From Phycomyces blakesleeanus NRRL 1555(-) (Eukaryota; Mucoromycota; Mucoromycetes; Mucorales; Phycomycetaceae), in contig NW_017265136.1 of the NCBI RefSeq assembly GCF_001638985.1, positions 802,461 through 866,460 on the forward strand: 64,000 nucleotides of DNA, given 5' to 3'. Shown piece by piece: positions 25,630 to 38,010 of this stretch; the stretch's first letter is position 1; every line of letters starts with the position of its first letter. The position numbers and the translations under genes were made by a program. The notes below the pieces were generated by a model. The model ran no database searches and was not told where the DNA came from. It saw only the letters and a program-made list of their open reading frames with translations.

Positions 25630-26541
25630 TTTACTGAGACAGATGTTCCTACAATCAACCTAGCCTAGTTGTTTCTCATGTTGATGTTAAACCAGTCCAT
25701 TTACTAAAAACGCAGTTTCTAGTGTAATCCAACCCCGAGTTTTTTCACCTCATGAGCCACTCGTACCTCACTCGTAAATTATTATCAGAGTTCTTTACCT
25801 AGGGCCGAAGGTTGGCTTATTGATTGGAATGAGCATCCTGTTCCTCAAGTGGTGGTTCATTTGAGACTTTGAGATCTTGAAGTCCTCCAACTGCGATGTC
25901 ACAGATTCAATGATGTCATCAGTACAAGAATGTCGATTTTTTGTTTTTCTATCATTTATTGAATGTGTTGCTCATGCTTAGGAGCAAATGAGTTAGGTCG
26001 ACCAGGATTTCTTTCCGACTTTTTGTAAACTACCTCCTTGATTTCCGCGTAGTGCTGCCATACATGTAAAGCAGTGCGAGGGTTTATCCCAATATTCTCT
26101 GTATGCAAAGTTACTGTCCCTCTTTCCTTTGGGCCCTCTATCACTCGGTCAATATAAATATCTCTAGTCTAGTTTGGATATTACAATTTTTGTAGATGCT
26201 GCTATCGAATATTTTGGTCATTTTTATAGTTTTTTTTATTGTTTCATTTGTTGTATTTTCTCTCTCTGCCAGTTTGAGGCTCAAGTAGGACCTTTGACTC
26301 GTTATGGGTTCGAGTACTACATTTGGATCACTGACTTTGGTCAACACATCTTCCATCGGATCAAAAAACTCTTTCTCCCTTTTTATTATAGCCATTCTTG
26401 TTTCTTTCTTTATATACAAGATATTATCTTTATCATACTAATTAGCTATAAGAGCGAAAAGAAAGAATTAAACCCTTAACAGCATAGACAATAATAGCTG
26501 TCAGTAATGTCAATTAAACCTGGCCCAAAAAGACAAAGTAA
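25630..26541 (-). mobile_element. decayed Tc1/mariner-like transposase gene (copy B)
   Basis: Read on the minus strand, transposase pieces occur in colinear order but in changing frames and with stops. First is an N-terminal part with DPMEDVLTKVSDPN (about 26380-26316). Next is an HTH region with NPRTALHVWQHYAEIKEV and NPGRPNSF (25956-26144). Then come DDIIESVTSQLEDFKISKS (about 25900) and a catalytic-region remnant with LDYTRNCVF and, after a frame change, FNINMRNN (about 25660-25730). The first catalytic Asp-Glu motif is destroyed. Matching to the IS630/Tc1/mariner superfamily is from family knowledge. It is inactive. Confidence 0.75.
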
Positions 26542-28546
26542 GATTTCGAAAACGACAATCATTTGTTAACAAACGGGCAATCATTTTCCAGTCAGCGTCA
26601 TCTAATTTTAGAGTAGAATACTGTAATGAGCTAGCTATCTGGGTTGATAATAAACATAAAAGAAGAGGGGGGGAAAACATTCCTCTTCAGTATACGTTCA
26701 AGTAGAGCGCTAGATATATATGTGAGTAAGAAGTATATCAACTAATGGTGAAATATCTTAATAGCATGGTCGTATCGAGAATAGTTGCTGCCTATATACG
26801 GAATGGCTTAGTCGGCCATAGAGTTTTGTAAGTACAAATAACGGTGTTTTATTTAGTCACACCACCGTTAAAGCTGCTTTCTCCAGTCTTAAAAAAGAAA
26901 TAACGTAAAAATTCCCTCGTTCTTATTGATTTCTTTATTAAAGTAAATAATTCATCTTGGCAATAATATTACCTTTGACAGACCAAATATAATTAATTTT
27001 TTCTGATAAGGGTTAAAGAGAAAGTTACTAAAGAAAAAACAGGTGTAAAGTAGTATATATCAGTGTATATATATGTGTGTGTGTGTATACGCTAATATAT
27101 CCCCAAATCTATTGTACATATATCGGTTAGTACTAATATTAACATTTAATAGACATTTCTTGAATATAATTACAGAAAAGCTAAAGCATTGACTTTCATT
27201 GCTTAATATTATTGATGCCATGTATTGGATATAAGTATAAGCGCTCTTTATGCCAAGCATTATTTTAATCTTAAATTATTAATAACGTATATATTTATAA
27301 AAATGTCTTTCTATTGACCAAGAGTAATTAAATAGAAGAAGAAGAAATAGAATGAAATCAGATTCAAGATTATTGTTGTGTTTCAAAAGGTGCCACACAT
27401 ATATAAGTTGCCTTGGAATACATTAGATACGACACATGTGTACAAAATTATATAAGGAACATATCACATAATCCAATAATCGTACAACTCCTACAGCACC
27501 ATGTACAACCGTACAAGCCTTATTCCAATAGACCTTGAAAACATGATATAAACTATACAAATCTTCAAAAGAAATGTTATATAAATCAATGGGGTTTACA
27601 TAACGGAGCACACAACTGAGAATGAACAGTCCTCAAGCACCGAGCCAAACACGAAAGTTTATTCAACAAAAAATAATAATATTTGTTTTCAGGAACAGTA
27701 AAGTGTGATCAATATGATCGTGGTAAGTCGTCTTTACCCTAACTTTATATTAAACATACCACAATATTCATTATAGCCCTTTAGCTGGCAGTAATACAAA
27801 TTACTCGATTTATTTATTTATTGCTGTTCCCAACATCAGAGTAGGCTTTAAGGTGATTGAAATTGTTGAATTTGGTTCTAATTCATTGAATTCAACTCTT
27901 TTGATTTCAAATATAATTAAATTTTTGTCCCATTTTGTAGTAAAATTTTCCCGCCTAATTTTTTTTTGATTTTTTTTTTGATTTTTGATTTTAGTGAAAC
28001 ATGTCCATTCGTACGCTTCTTTGAACATTTTTCTACAAAGCCTATGTCCCTATCTTTGTATATGCTAATACTAATAGTTGTGGAGAAGGGTCTTATTCTC
28101 CGAAGGAAATGCGTACAAGCTTGGACACACAAGATCTATTGCACCCTTTTTTTATGCCAATGAAAATCCCCCCATTTTGTACCTTTTCGGACTAAACAAG
28201 AACATTTTCCAATTCTTTAACTTTTCGGACGAATATTCTACCGGGTTGGTTGGTTGGGTGTGGCTCTCTGTTTTTACCCCGCTGGCTACCATTTTTTTTT
28301 TATATTTTATATATGTATTTTTAACTAGCAAACATCCGACAGATAAGAAAACTACTTTCCGGGAGTTCTTTCCCGGTTCATTTTTATTACTTTCATTTTC
28401 TACCTTTTTTTTTATTTATTTTATATAATATTCTTATATTTGATTCTCTTTTGCTTTTGCTCTTCTTCTTTTTCTTTTTCTTTTTCTTTTTTCCTTTTTC
28501 TTCTCTTATATATATTTTTTTTACAATTTTTATTTTTTGATGGTAC

Positions 28547-30849
28547 ATGAGCCTATCCTCCTTTATGAGCACCATTGACGAAAACGAGAATACGAAGCAG
28601 AAACGCAATAGACCTTGTGAGTTAGATAGCTTAAACATAAACTCGAAAGAAAACAAGATAAAAATAAAAAGAGCTCTGTATGAATACCATAATCCATAAT
28701 CTAACTCATATATCAAGGCGAAAACTGTCGTGCTCATCGCCGAAAGTGTATCGTATTGCAGGGAATGCAATGTGAACGCTGTCGAAAGATGAGTTCATGT
28801 TGTCTATTTAAATTTACGGCCAGGCCTCTAATGGCCAAGAGAGCAATACCTCTATCGAAAAAGAATCGAGTTTGGAACGAGATATGGGAGTTAGAGCAAG
28901 AAGCCGAGGATTTACAAGAGCAGCTCAGAGCTCTCCATATCACTGCCAAAGTAAACAAACGTCCTCGAAAACAACTATTGCCTACCAACAATTACAACAC
29001 AGTGGAACAAAAAGTAGCACAGACAGAAAACACTGCCTGCGAATGTATCGATGCCTCAAAGTGCACCCACCTAAATCCCAAAAACTCCTATTCTGACCAA
29101 TGGCAGCTCACACTATCTAAAACTACAAATGGAATCCAATTCCAAACCAATATAAATAATTTCTCTGACATGCTTGTATTTATCCGAGAAGCAGCACCAT
29201 ATCTATCTATATCACCGCAACATACACTTTCGTTTATTACTAAAAGATCAAAAGGCATGATCGTAACCAACTGTCTATTGAAGATTGAATCAGTAATCAG
29301 AAATACCTTCTCCACCACAGCTATTGAAAACGAAGAACCCAAAAACAGTATCATAGTTAAAAATCAAAATGAACGATATTTAGCAAAGCTTTTGTTTATC
29401 GACATATATTTCTCATGCTACGGAATGCTTAATCCTATCTTGATACACTATTATTATTACAACTATTTACGGTCAAATCCAGACTCTCTCCTTTCTACCT
29501 CAATCGCTGCCTTTGTTGGCTATTCGCAATGTAGACATGCTCCCAAGACCTTTGGAAGCTACACACGAGAAGAACTTTCAGAATCATTTAGAAAAGAAGC
29601 CCAGGAGCTCATGAGAGACGCATTGTTCGACAACCTCGACGGCCCAACTCTAGAGACAACCTTTTCTATAGCCCTCCTTTCTTTTGTATCTGTCTTGACG
29701 ACAAATATGCAAGAAGCAAGATTGTACAGCTCGACTTCTTGGCGTATGGTCATCCAGCTCAAGGATACATACAGGCATATATTACACCTTCCTCTGTCAG
29801 AGGCTATCGAGAAAGTAGGTCCTCTTGGAATTATTAAAGCAGAGACATGGAGACGCATGTTCTATATTATCCGTTACGTCGAAACATACTTGTATATGAT
29901 GCTCGACAACCTCAACGACTTTTCCGACATCTTATTCCCTATCGAAATTGGCCACCCGACACCTCTACCATACGAGATGGCTGACACAGCCATATACGAA
30001 GCCGTCAAAGTCTATTGCGACTATGTTCGACTTATTAGCATTTCTAAAGTATACGACAACGGAAAACACACCTCGGTTATATCATACCGTCTGCAGGCTG
30101 GTTCCTTAAAGGTCATTCCATCCAATGCTGTCGAGATGATCGAAAATCAGCTGTTTGAATTTTGGAATAGTCTACCGCCATCTCATCGAGTATCAGATCA
30201 GCCCATGAGCTATATTCAGACAGATCATATTCATCAGTGTGTCAATACACGTGTTCTCTACCTCAATGTTGTATATTATGTGAACTGGCTCAACCTACAA
30301 ACCCGTATTATGGATCCACCAAAATATTGCGACCTCAGTGATGCATCTTTAGGATGTATCGATGGAAAACGAGCACTTATAATAGTATCCATGTCTTCTG
30401 ATGCGATAGTGAAAATCCTACATGTTTTACATCTTCGTCTACCTTGTGCACTTGACCTACATCTGTTGATTCTCGCAATCGACGCCTTGGCTTTATTGAG
30501 ATCATCGCCTAACCGAGATATTCGGGATCGAGCAGACCAGGGTCTTAAACAAGCCATCAAGGTTCTCCATGACCGTGCATCGCATGCCAGAAGTCCGCTT
30601 TCGTCTCCTAGCTTAGCAGAAAACAATTGCAATAGCCGTTCATGTAGTCCTGAAGCTATGCAAGAAGCAAATGAAATTAGTTGGAGTGTAAGCAGCTGTT
30701 CAAGTGTTTCTGGTCCACAGTCTCCTGGAAACACGGAAGATTACACGGAAACGATTCCTGTAAATTACGAAGGCGACAAGATACATTCGATTGGGTATCT
30801 TGGCTGGATGAAGAAACAACTAGGGTCGATCTCTAATGATACCCTTTAA
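28547..30849 (+). CDS. Zn2Cys6 (GAL4-type) transcription factor with fungal-specific middle domain
   Basis: Two exons: 28547-28616 and 28718-30849, giving 733 aa. The intron splits the first Cys codon of the binuclear zinc cluster. After splicing it reads CENCRAHRRKC then seven residues then CERCRKMSSC, a full C-x2-C-x6-C ... C-x2-C-x5-C motif. A coiled-coil-like linker follows (WELEQEAEDLQEQL). The middle-homology (Fungal_trans) region is at about residues 230-480, with FVGYSQCRHAPKTFG, YSSTSWRMVIQL and an RRMFY-type WRRMFYIIRYVE. The C-terminus is Ser-rich. It is probably a nuclear activator or repressor; the target pathway cannot be read. A second in-frame ATG at 28565 is possible. Upstream ATG 28540 opens a 12-codon frame overlapping both starts. 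Stands alone, flanked by gene-poor DNA. Confidence 0.92.
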
Positions 30850-31884
30850 TGCTTTGGTTAATTTCTTTTCATCTAATTTCTATTGTGTATTTTGTTCTTT
30901 CTACCAAGTAGATGTTTTGTTTTGTACATAGTACTTTTCCTTTTCTTTTATTCTTTGAACTTACCCTACCCTACCACACATCGCCCTACACCTCTCTACC
31001 CTACCCTCTCATTCACTTTTCATCCCTCTTCAGCTCTTGCTCCTTAATTCATTCTTTTTTTTTACTTTATTTTATTTGGCCTTTCCACTCTCTTTAACTA
31101 TCTCACTTTCTACTCTCTTTTATTCAAGGCCTATTAGTTCATTCATTCATTTTGTCTTCATGCTTACTCTTGTTCTATATTCCAATTATGAAAACATCAT
31201 GTCATCATTAGTTCCTTTCTTTTTTTTTGAATTGATACCAAAGTATATGGCTTTATTATCCAAATACTAGACCGTTAACAAACCTTTAATGTGTATTAGC
31301 CCACATACACACACACACAAACTTTATTCTAAAAAAGTAAACTTACTCACATTAGCATATCTTCATAATTAATTAGAAATTTGTGGAATTAGAGTAGTTT
31401 CTGTGTGGTCTGTGTTTATTGAAAATAATACCTTCTGTACGAGGTATCATTTACCCCCTTTCTATTAATAATAATAATAATAATACGTGTATATAAATAC
31501 TGCCCCAGGCGTCATTTATGTAGGCATTGTATCTCTTTAATTAATAATCTCTGATATATGTGGCGTACCAGTGCACATGGCGATTATTATGGTACCAGAT
31601 TCTGTGTCTAGAGCGGAGGTCGCCTTTTAAGCCTCGTGGTTGAAATTGCTGCAACTAGATTTTTTTTTATTTTTTTTCCTTTTTTTGACTGCCCCCACAC
31701 TCTGGAACATATTGCTATATAGATTAGATTCATCTAGAAACAAAAACCACGTTTTAAAAAGATAATCCCTCATCTGTGCTTTTCTCAGTCCACCCAGAAA
31801 TATTATCTTTAAATATTTTATTTTTTCATTATTATCGGTTGTTTACTAGAAGATAAAGGTTATGTATCTGGATGTCACAGCATG

Positions 31885-31921
<37 letters not shown>

Positions 31922-34839
31922 TTGTTGTATTAGTTCTGATGAATATATACGAAGCCTAACTCTCTGTTCTTAACAAAGGCGGCTAGGATTGTCTATAAAG
32001 TGGTGTTAAATACAAAATGTATACATATAAAAGTGTCGTGCTGTCAGACTAAAGAAAAAGAAATGACAGAAATCTAATTTTGATTTCTCGTTGTCATAGT
32101 AATCGAATTCAATATGTAAAGCCAATATTCATCTTTTAAAAATAATAATTAATTAATTAATTAATAGCTGAAAATTATATGGTAATGTAGATCATCTCAA
32201 TTATTCTACAAATGTGTATATTCAAAAGTTAAAAACACCATGACTTCAACTGTTAATAAGATGAGCCTGTTCAATATCAAGAGTATTATTAAAGATTCCA
32301 AAAAAAAAAAACACCCTCAAGTGGATACCCATTACCTACAGAAAATATTAAATGGACAGAGAGCAATGTGGGGCGAGAGGAATAGAGAGAGAAATTTTGT
32401 ATAAATTATATAAATGGATCGATTTTTTCCCTACATGATCATTTGAGATTTGCATTATAGATGAAGATAATCCATTAAAGAAGAACTTTGATCATCTAGA
32501 TCATTTGTTGGGGATTAGCTTGTGTATTGTAACTCGCAATGTGATGTTAAAAGAAGAAACAAGTAAAGACGATTAGAATTAACCTAGTAACATTAATCTA
32601 ATTGATGAAAGAAAAAAAGAAGATCATTTTTTGGTTTTGTGAGTCTCATTTCATCTCAGTTTATTGTAGTGGATAAGTGGGTAGTGTGGAAAAGACTTGA
32701 GTATAGATTTGTGAGCGGCTCTACTGGAGGACTGTTGTTCCGGACATAAGATGAGCGAGGGTATTAAGCCTTGGTCAACACTCCAGATTTTAAGACCATT
32801 CAACATATTTGCTTGGATATTAAGATTTGTGAGTGAAGCAAGGGCCAACCAAAAGATAATAATCCAAAAATGTTTGCTGAGTCTTCGGTTCTATTATGGT
32901 TGAAATGAAGTATGTACGTATGTATGGTTTGTGCTTGATTTGGACCAAAGGCTTTAAAACTAATCATGCTTATACTGTATAGTATAGATGTATTGTTAGC
33001 AGATGTGTATGTGTGTATATCATTAAATCTTTATCAACTCTTTAGATATCACCAATAATTAATAATATCCTATTGATTTATTGTATGAACCGTTTTTATG
33101 ATATGCATTTACATTATTTCTTAATGGTTTTCAAAGTATTTGGATATTTGATGTAAGAACTCACACTCTTTTAGTTTATTGATTTTTTTGTTGGGTAAGA
33201 CACGCTAGGCTCCTTATGCTCTAGTCTCTTCGATCACTGATATCACCCTTAATGAATTCTTTTTGGCGTCTGCAAGAACATGAGTTGAATTAGGTCAACC
33301 GTCGATTATCATTTAAATTAATTGGCTATTTACTTGAACAGTCCTTTACAGCCTTTGCACCCGTACATAAGATGTAATGATCAATCAAAATGTTCTATAT
33401 CCTCAAGCTGCCTTTCTCTTTTTGGTGCAGATGTACAGGGATATTAGATGTATTAGATATATTTAGATTTATATATGTATTTGTGTATGTGTATGTATGT
33501 GGGTGTAATGCAACACTATATACATATAAGGCTGGCTTACTTTTACTTTTACTTTTATTAGTTGCAGACAGTGGTTTGTGTGGCCATAATGTTTTCAAGC
33601 TTTTGTGATCACCAGTGCTTCCTTTATAGTTTTTATGAATGACAAGCAGATTTTGTTTGTTGCTTTTTGAGCTAATGTTTTCATGTCCAGAGTCATTTGA
33701 TTGAATAAGACTTGAAATAGTGCACAACAAATACGTAACAAATGCCATGGACCAAAACAAAGCCAAAGCACAAATAATTTGCTAATCCCTTGATTCTTCT
33801 TCTTCTTTAAAAAAATAATTTATATATGATAAATCATCTATTCATTTTAGAGATGCTGTACTAGAAACATAGAAAAATGAAACCACCACCAAAAAATAAA
33901 TAAAATAAATTGTTCCATAAATGTATCAATTTCTCGCCTTCTCTTTGGTCCAAAGACAATGTTTTATTTTTCTTTTTGTTCCTTTTGAAACCAAAGAAGA
34001 ATAGGAAGCAAGTTTCTCCTCAAATGGGCAAGATTGGCTGTGTTCTATAGTAACTTCTCCGTTCTCTTTGATTTCAAAACATAGTGATTGAAAAACGACT
34101 TTGTTTCATTTATTCATTCATATCTTTTTAAATCAAATCAAATATATTGGATCAGTTTGTAGGTGACCAAACTATCTGGATTCTGTGGAAAAGCATGCCT
34201 TGAAAAAAAAACCAAGTTAAAGAATGGACGAATGAAAAGAGTTTGTTTTGAACAAATTAAGGAACAAAGGGGGGGTAAAGTCGGCTTGTTGATGCCGATC
34301 CAGCCATCCGTTTATGGCAAAACATTCATTTGTAAAAAGATCAATATTTGCACAAAATATTTAGCTTGAACTCATACACACACACACACACACACATACA
34401 GACATATGCGAATACATATAAGCTTACAGCAAAAATATAATATTTATAGTAAAAACAAAACCCAAAGCACAAAAACTCACTCTAGATAACTAGCCAAATG
34501 TATTCTAGTATCTGCCCTTGACTACTTGAGAAGTAGTGATGGTTAAAGTGCTTCAATACTTTTATATATATATATGAATTTGCCTACCAATATTTTTTTC
34601 TTTTTGCTACGAAAAAGTGGCGCATGCGCATTACATCTCCGACGCTGATTTTGAATCAGTAAATGTAGAATATCCGTATTGTAAAAACAGTGGCTGTGAT
34701 TGGTGACCAGAGAAAAAATTTTCAACCCAATAAATAGGGTGCCTGATTGAATTATTGGGACCTGTAACATTTTTGTTCCCTCTTATCACCAACCCCCCCT
34801 TTGCGGATTCCCCCCTCTCGCTCGCTTCATATTATAAGA
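30850..34839. other. 4-kb intergenic AT-rich DNA and eEF3 upstream region
   Basis: No gene is supported on either strand. It holds C/T-rich 3'-flank of the Zn2Cys6 gene (CCCTA-like motifs near 30965-31010), TA and CA microsatellites, and towards the right end the eEF3 promoter. There ATTGG boxes (about 34698, 34753) and a TA-rich CAATAAATA (about 34727) sit within 150 bp of the start codon; assigning them as CCAAT/TATA elements is inference. A small hairpin CTGATTttgAATCAG lies at about 34645. Confidence 0.55.
31889..31918. repeat. (TA)n microsatellite
   Basis: Uninterrupted TA run of roughly 13 units in gene-free DNA. Confidence 0.9.
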
Positions 34840-37800
34840 ATGCCAGCCGCAGCCGCTAACAACAACACAAAGAGCACCATTGAGGTAAAGAAGTTTACCG
34901 CTTTGGCTGCCACCGCTTCCCCTTCCGAGGCTCAGTCTACCAAGGCTAAGGAGCTCCTCGCCAAGCTTGCTGGTGCCTCCGATGCCGACCGTGAGGCCCT
35001 TGCTGACGAGCTCGCTGCTCTCATCAACGCCAACGGTGTCCTGTCTCTCAAGCAGTTCAACGTTATCGAGGCCATCTCCAAGAACCTCGCCAACAAGAAG
35101 TCTCTTGCTGCCCGTCAGGCTGCTGTTGCCATCATCTCTGCCTTGACCACCAAGAGCATCAACGGTCAGGCCGAGCCCTACATCTTGCCTTTCCTCTCTA
35201 CTCTCATGGAGCTCCAGGCCGACAAGTCTGCTGCCCTCAAGGTCGCTGCTGCCCAGGCCGCCAAGAACTTGGCCCTCAACGTAAACGCTAACGCTACCGC
35301 CGTCATGGTTCCCGTCATCCTCGAGGGTCTCGGAAACTCCTGCAAGTGGCAGACCAAGATGCTCTCTTTGAGCCTTTTGGATGAGCTTGCCAAGAAGAAC
35401 GGTCCTCAGTTCTTCGTTGTCATCCCCGAAGTCATCCCCGTCGTCTCTGACTGCATGTGGGATACCAAGACCGATGTCAAGAAGGCCGCTACCTCCACCA
35501 TGGGTAACATCTGTGCTCTCGTCGAGAACAAGGATATCGAGCGTTTCATTCCCGCCGTTATCAGCTGTATTAACCACCCCGAGAACGTTCCTGAGACCAT
35601 CCACTTGTTGGGTGCCACCACTTTCGTCCAGGAGGTCGATTCCCCCACTCTCTCCATCATGGTTCCCCTTCTCAACCGTGGTTTGAACGAGCGTGCTACT
35701 CCCATCAAGCGTATGTCTGCCCTTATTGTTGACAACATGTGCAAGCTTGTCGACGATCCCGAAGTCGCCGCTCCCTTCTTGCCCTTGTTGTTGCCTTCCC
35801 TCGACAAGGTCCAGGAGATCGTTGCTGATCCCGAGTGCCGTGGTGTCGTCCAGAAGGCTCTTGCCACCCTCAAGCGTGTCGGTACCTCTGACCACGAGAT
35901 CTTCTCCAAGGCCGAGAAAGCTTCCAAGGTCACCAAGACCTTCGAGGAGCTCTTGCCCGCCAAGCTCGATGCTTTCTACGCTCCTATCGTCAAGTACGTC
36001 GATGACATCGCTCTCGCTCTCTGCGTTGGACACCGTTTCTTCAAGAACGTCTGGCTCGAATCCGTTGCCCCTTACACCGCCGCTTTCTTGTCCAAGGAAG
36101 ATGCTGAGAAGCTTGCCGTCAACGCTCTCGACAAGTGCGAGGAGGCCGTTTCTGCCAAGATCGTCGAGGAGGAGGATGATGAAGGTGAAGATCTCTGCAA
36201 CTGCGATTTCTCCCTTGCCTATGGTGCCAAGATTCTTTTGAACCGTACCCATCTCCGTCTCAAGCGTGGTAGACGTTATGGTCTTTGCGGTGCCAACGGT
36301 TGCGGAAAGTCCACTCTCATGCGCGCCATTGCCAACGAGCAGGTCGAAGGTTTCCCTCCCAAGTCCGAGCTCAAGACCGTCTACGTCGAGCACGATATCG
36401 ATGGTTCCGAGGCCGATACTCCCCTTGTTGACTTCGTCATTGCCTCCGAGGGTGTTGAGACCAAGGACCGTGTCCAGGTTGCCAAGATTCTCCGCGAGTA
36501 TGGTTTCACTGAGGAGATGGTCACTACCATGCCCATTGGTGCTCTTTCCGGTGGATGGAAGATGAAGTTGGCTCTTGCCCGTGCCATGTTGATGAACGCC
36601 GACATTCTCTTGTTGGACGAACCCACTAACCATTTGGATGTTGTCAACGTCGCCTGGTTGGAGAACTACCTCTTGGGTCTCAAGACTGTCACCTCCATCA
36701 TCGTCTCCCACGACTCTGGTTTCCTCGATCACGTCTGTTCCGATATCATCCATTATGAAGCCAACTACAAGCTCAAGCGTTATGGTGGTAACTTGTCTGA
36801 GTTCGTCAAGAAGGTCCCCAAGGCTGCTTCCTACTACTCTCTCGATGCTACCCAGATCCGTTTCGCTTTCCCCGAGCCCGGATACCTTGAGGGTATCAAG
36901 ACCAAGGAGCGTGCCATTCTCAAGATGAAGAACGTTGACTTCCAGTACCCCAACACCGCCAAGAAGCAGTTGTATGACATTACCATGCAGTGCTCCCTCG
37001 CCTCCCGTGTTGCCGTCATTGGTCCCAACGGTGCCGGAAAGTCTACCCTCATCAAGTTGTTGACCGGTGAGATTGAGTCCGAAATCGGTACCGTCTGGAA
37101 GCATCCTAACTTGCGTATTGCCTACGTTGCCCAGCACGCTTTCCACCATATCGAGAGACACTTGGACAGCACCCCCAACGAGTACATCCAGTGGCGTTAT
37201 GCCTCCGGTGAGGACAGAGAAGAGCTCGAGAAGAATGATCGCATGATCAACGAGGAGGAGCAGAAGGCTATGGCCCAGACCTTTGTCATCGATGGTGAGA
37301 AGCGCGTTGTTGAGGAGTTGGTCGGTCGTCGTAAGCTCAAGCAGTCCTACGAGTACGAAGTCTCCTGGATTGGCCGTTCTTCCGTCGATAACACCTGGAT
37401 CTCCCGTCAGAAGCTCGAGGCCATGGGTTTCGGTAAGAAGATTGCTGAAGTCGATGCCAAGGAAGCCGCCAAGATGGGTCTCAACCGTCCTTTGACTGCC
37501 AAGGAAATCGAGAAGCACTTGACCGAGGTTGGTCTTGATCCCGAGTTCGCCACTCACTCCCGTATCCGTGGTCTCTCTGGTGGACAGAAGGTCAAGCTTG
37601 TCATTGGTGCTGCCATGTGGAACAAGCCTCACATGTTGGTTCTTGATGAGCCTACTAACTACTTGGATCGTGAGTCTCTTGGTGCCCTTGCTACTGCTAT
37701 CAAGGAATACGGAGGTGGTGTCGTTATTGTTACTCACAACCGTGAGTTCTCTGAGGCCCTCTGTAACGAAGTCTGGAAGGTTGATGCCGGTCGTCTTGTT

Positions 37801-38010
37801 GCTTCCGGTCACAACTGGGTTACTGGTAACGGTGGTGCTGCTATCAAGGAGGAGGAAGCTGAGGACACCGTTGATGCTCAGGGTAACACTATTAAGGCCG
37901 TCAAGAAGAAGGAGAAGCTCTCTTCCAAGGAGCTCCGCAAGAAGAAGAAGGACAGAATGGAGCGTCGCAAGCGTGGCGAGGAGGTCTTCACTGATGAAGA
38001 TGATATCTAA
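34840..38010 (+). CDS. YEF3: translation elongation factor 3 (eEF3), ABC-F-type ATPase
   Basis: Single exon, 1056 aa (yeast protein about 1044). eEF3 is a fungal cytosolic ribosome-binding ATPase needed for E-site tRNA release and elongation. Seen: HEAT repeats (residues about 20-320); ABC1 with Walker A GANGCGKS (about 484), signature LSGGWKMKLALARA and Walker B ILLLDEPTNHLD; ABC2 with Walker A GPNGAGKS (about 728), a chromodomain-like insertion (YEYEVSWIGRSSVDNTW), signature LSGGQKVKLVIGAA and MLVLDEPTNYLD; and a Lys-rich C-terminal tail. Codon use is extremely biased to C-ending and selected codons and the gene lacks introns, both unlike its neighbours and typical of a very highly expressed gene. 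The bias creates a long spurious antisense frame. Confidence 0.99.
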   Translation: MPAAAANNNTKSTIEVKKFTALAATASPSEAQSTKAKELLAKLAGASDADREALADELAALINANGVLSLKQFNVIEAISKNLANKKSLAARQAAVAIISALTTKSINGQAEPYILPFLSTLMELQADKSAALKVAAAQAAKNLALNVNANATAVMVPVILEGLGNSCKWQTKMLSLSLLDELAKKNGPQFFVVIPEVIPVVSDCMWDTKTDVKKAATSTMGNICALVENKDIERFIPAVISCINHPENVPETIHLLGATTFVQEVDSPTLSIMVPLLNRGLNERATPIKRMSALIVDNMCKLVDDPEVAAPFLPLLLPSLDKVQEIVADPECRGVVQKALATLKRVGTSDHEIFSKAEKASKVTKTFEELLPAKLDAFYAPIVKYVDDIALALCVGHRFFKNVWLESVAPYTAAFLSKEDAEKLAVNALDKCEEAVSAKIVEEEDDEGEDLCNCDFSLAYGAKILLNRTHLRLKRGRRYGLCGANGCGKSTLMRAIANEQVEGFPPKSELKTVYVEHDIDGSEADTPLVDFVIASEGVETKDRVQVAKILREYGFTEEMVTTMPIGALSGGWKMKLALARAMLMNADILLLDEPTNHLDVVNVAWLENYLLGLKTVTSIIVSHDSGFLDHVCSDIIHYEANYKLKRYGGNLSEFVKKVPKAASYYSLDATQIRFAFPEPGYLEGIKTKERAILKMKNVDFQYPNTAKKQLYDITMQCSLASRVAVIGPNGAGKSTLIKLLTGEIESEIGTVWKHPNLRIAYVAQHAFHHIERHLDSTPNEYIQWRYASGEDREELEKNDRMINEEEQKAMAQTFVIDGEKRVVEELVGRRKLKQSYEYEVSWIGRSSVDNTWISRQKLEAMGFGKKIAEVDAKEAAKMGLNRPLTAKEIEKHLTEVGLDPEFATHSRIRGLSGGQKVKLVIGAAMWNKPHMLVLDEPTNYLDRESLGALATAIKEYGGGVVIVTHNREFSEALCNEVWKVDAGRLVASGHNWVTGNGGAAIKEEEAEDTVDAQGNTIKAVKKKEKLSSKELRKKKKDRMERRKRGEEVFTDEDDI

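Larger units (their letters stand above)
20554..28546. other. 8-kb gene-poor AT-rich block with decayed transposons
   Basis: No intact gene can be supported on either strand. Open frames in it are short and of AT-rich composition. Identifiable contents are a TIR element (21732-22107), a transposon fragment at 23755-23985, and a longer decayed Tc1/mariner copy at 25630-26541 in the opposite orientation. Poly-T, TA and CA microsatellites are scattered through it. The 200 bp next to 28546 are T-rich leader of the Zn2Cys6 gene. Confidence 0.7.

Noticed and set aside
26290..26320. Possible tRNA B-box (GGTTCGAGTAC)
   Set aside because: No cloverleaf can be built around it and it lies within the aligned transposon relic. 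No tRNA was found in the window.
34786..37812. 1008-codon open frame antisense to eEF3
   Set aside because: It is the mirror of the extreme codon bias of eEF3 (few A/T-ending codons leave few antisense stops). Its translation is Gly/Leu/Asp repetitive with no domain.
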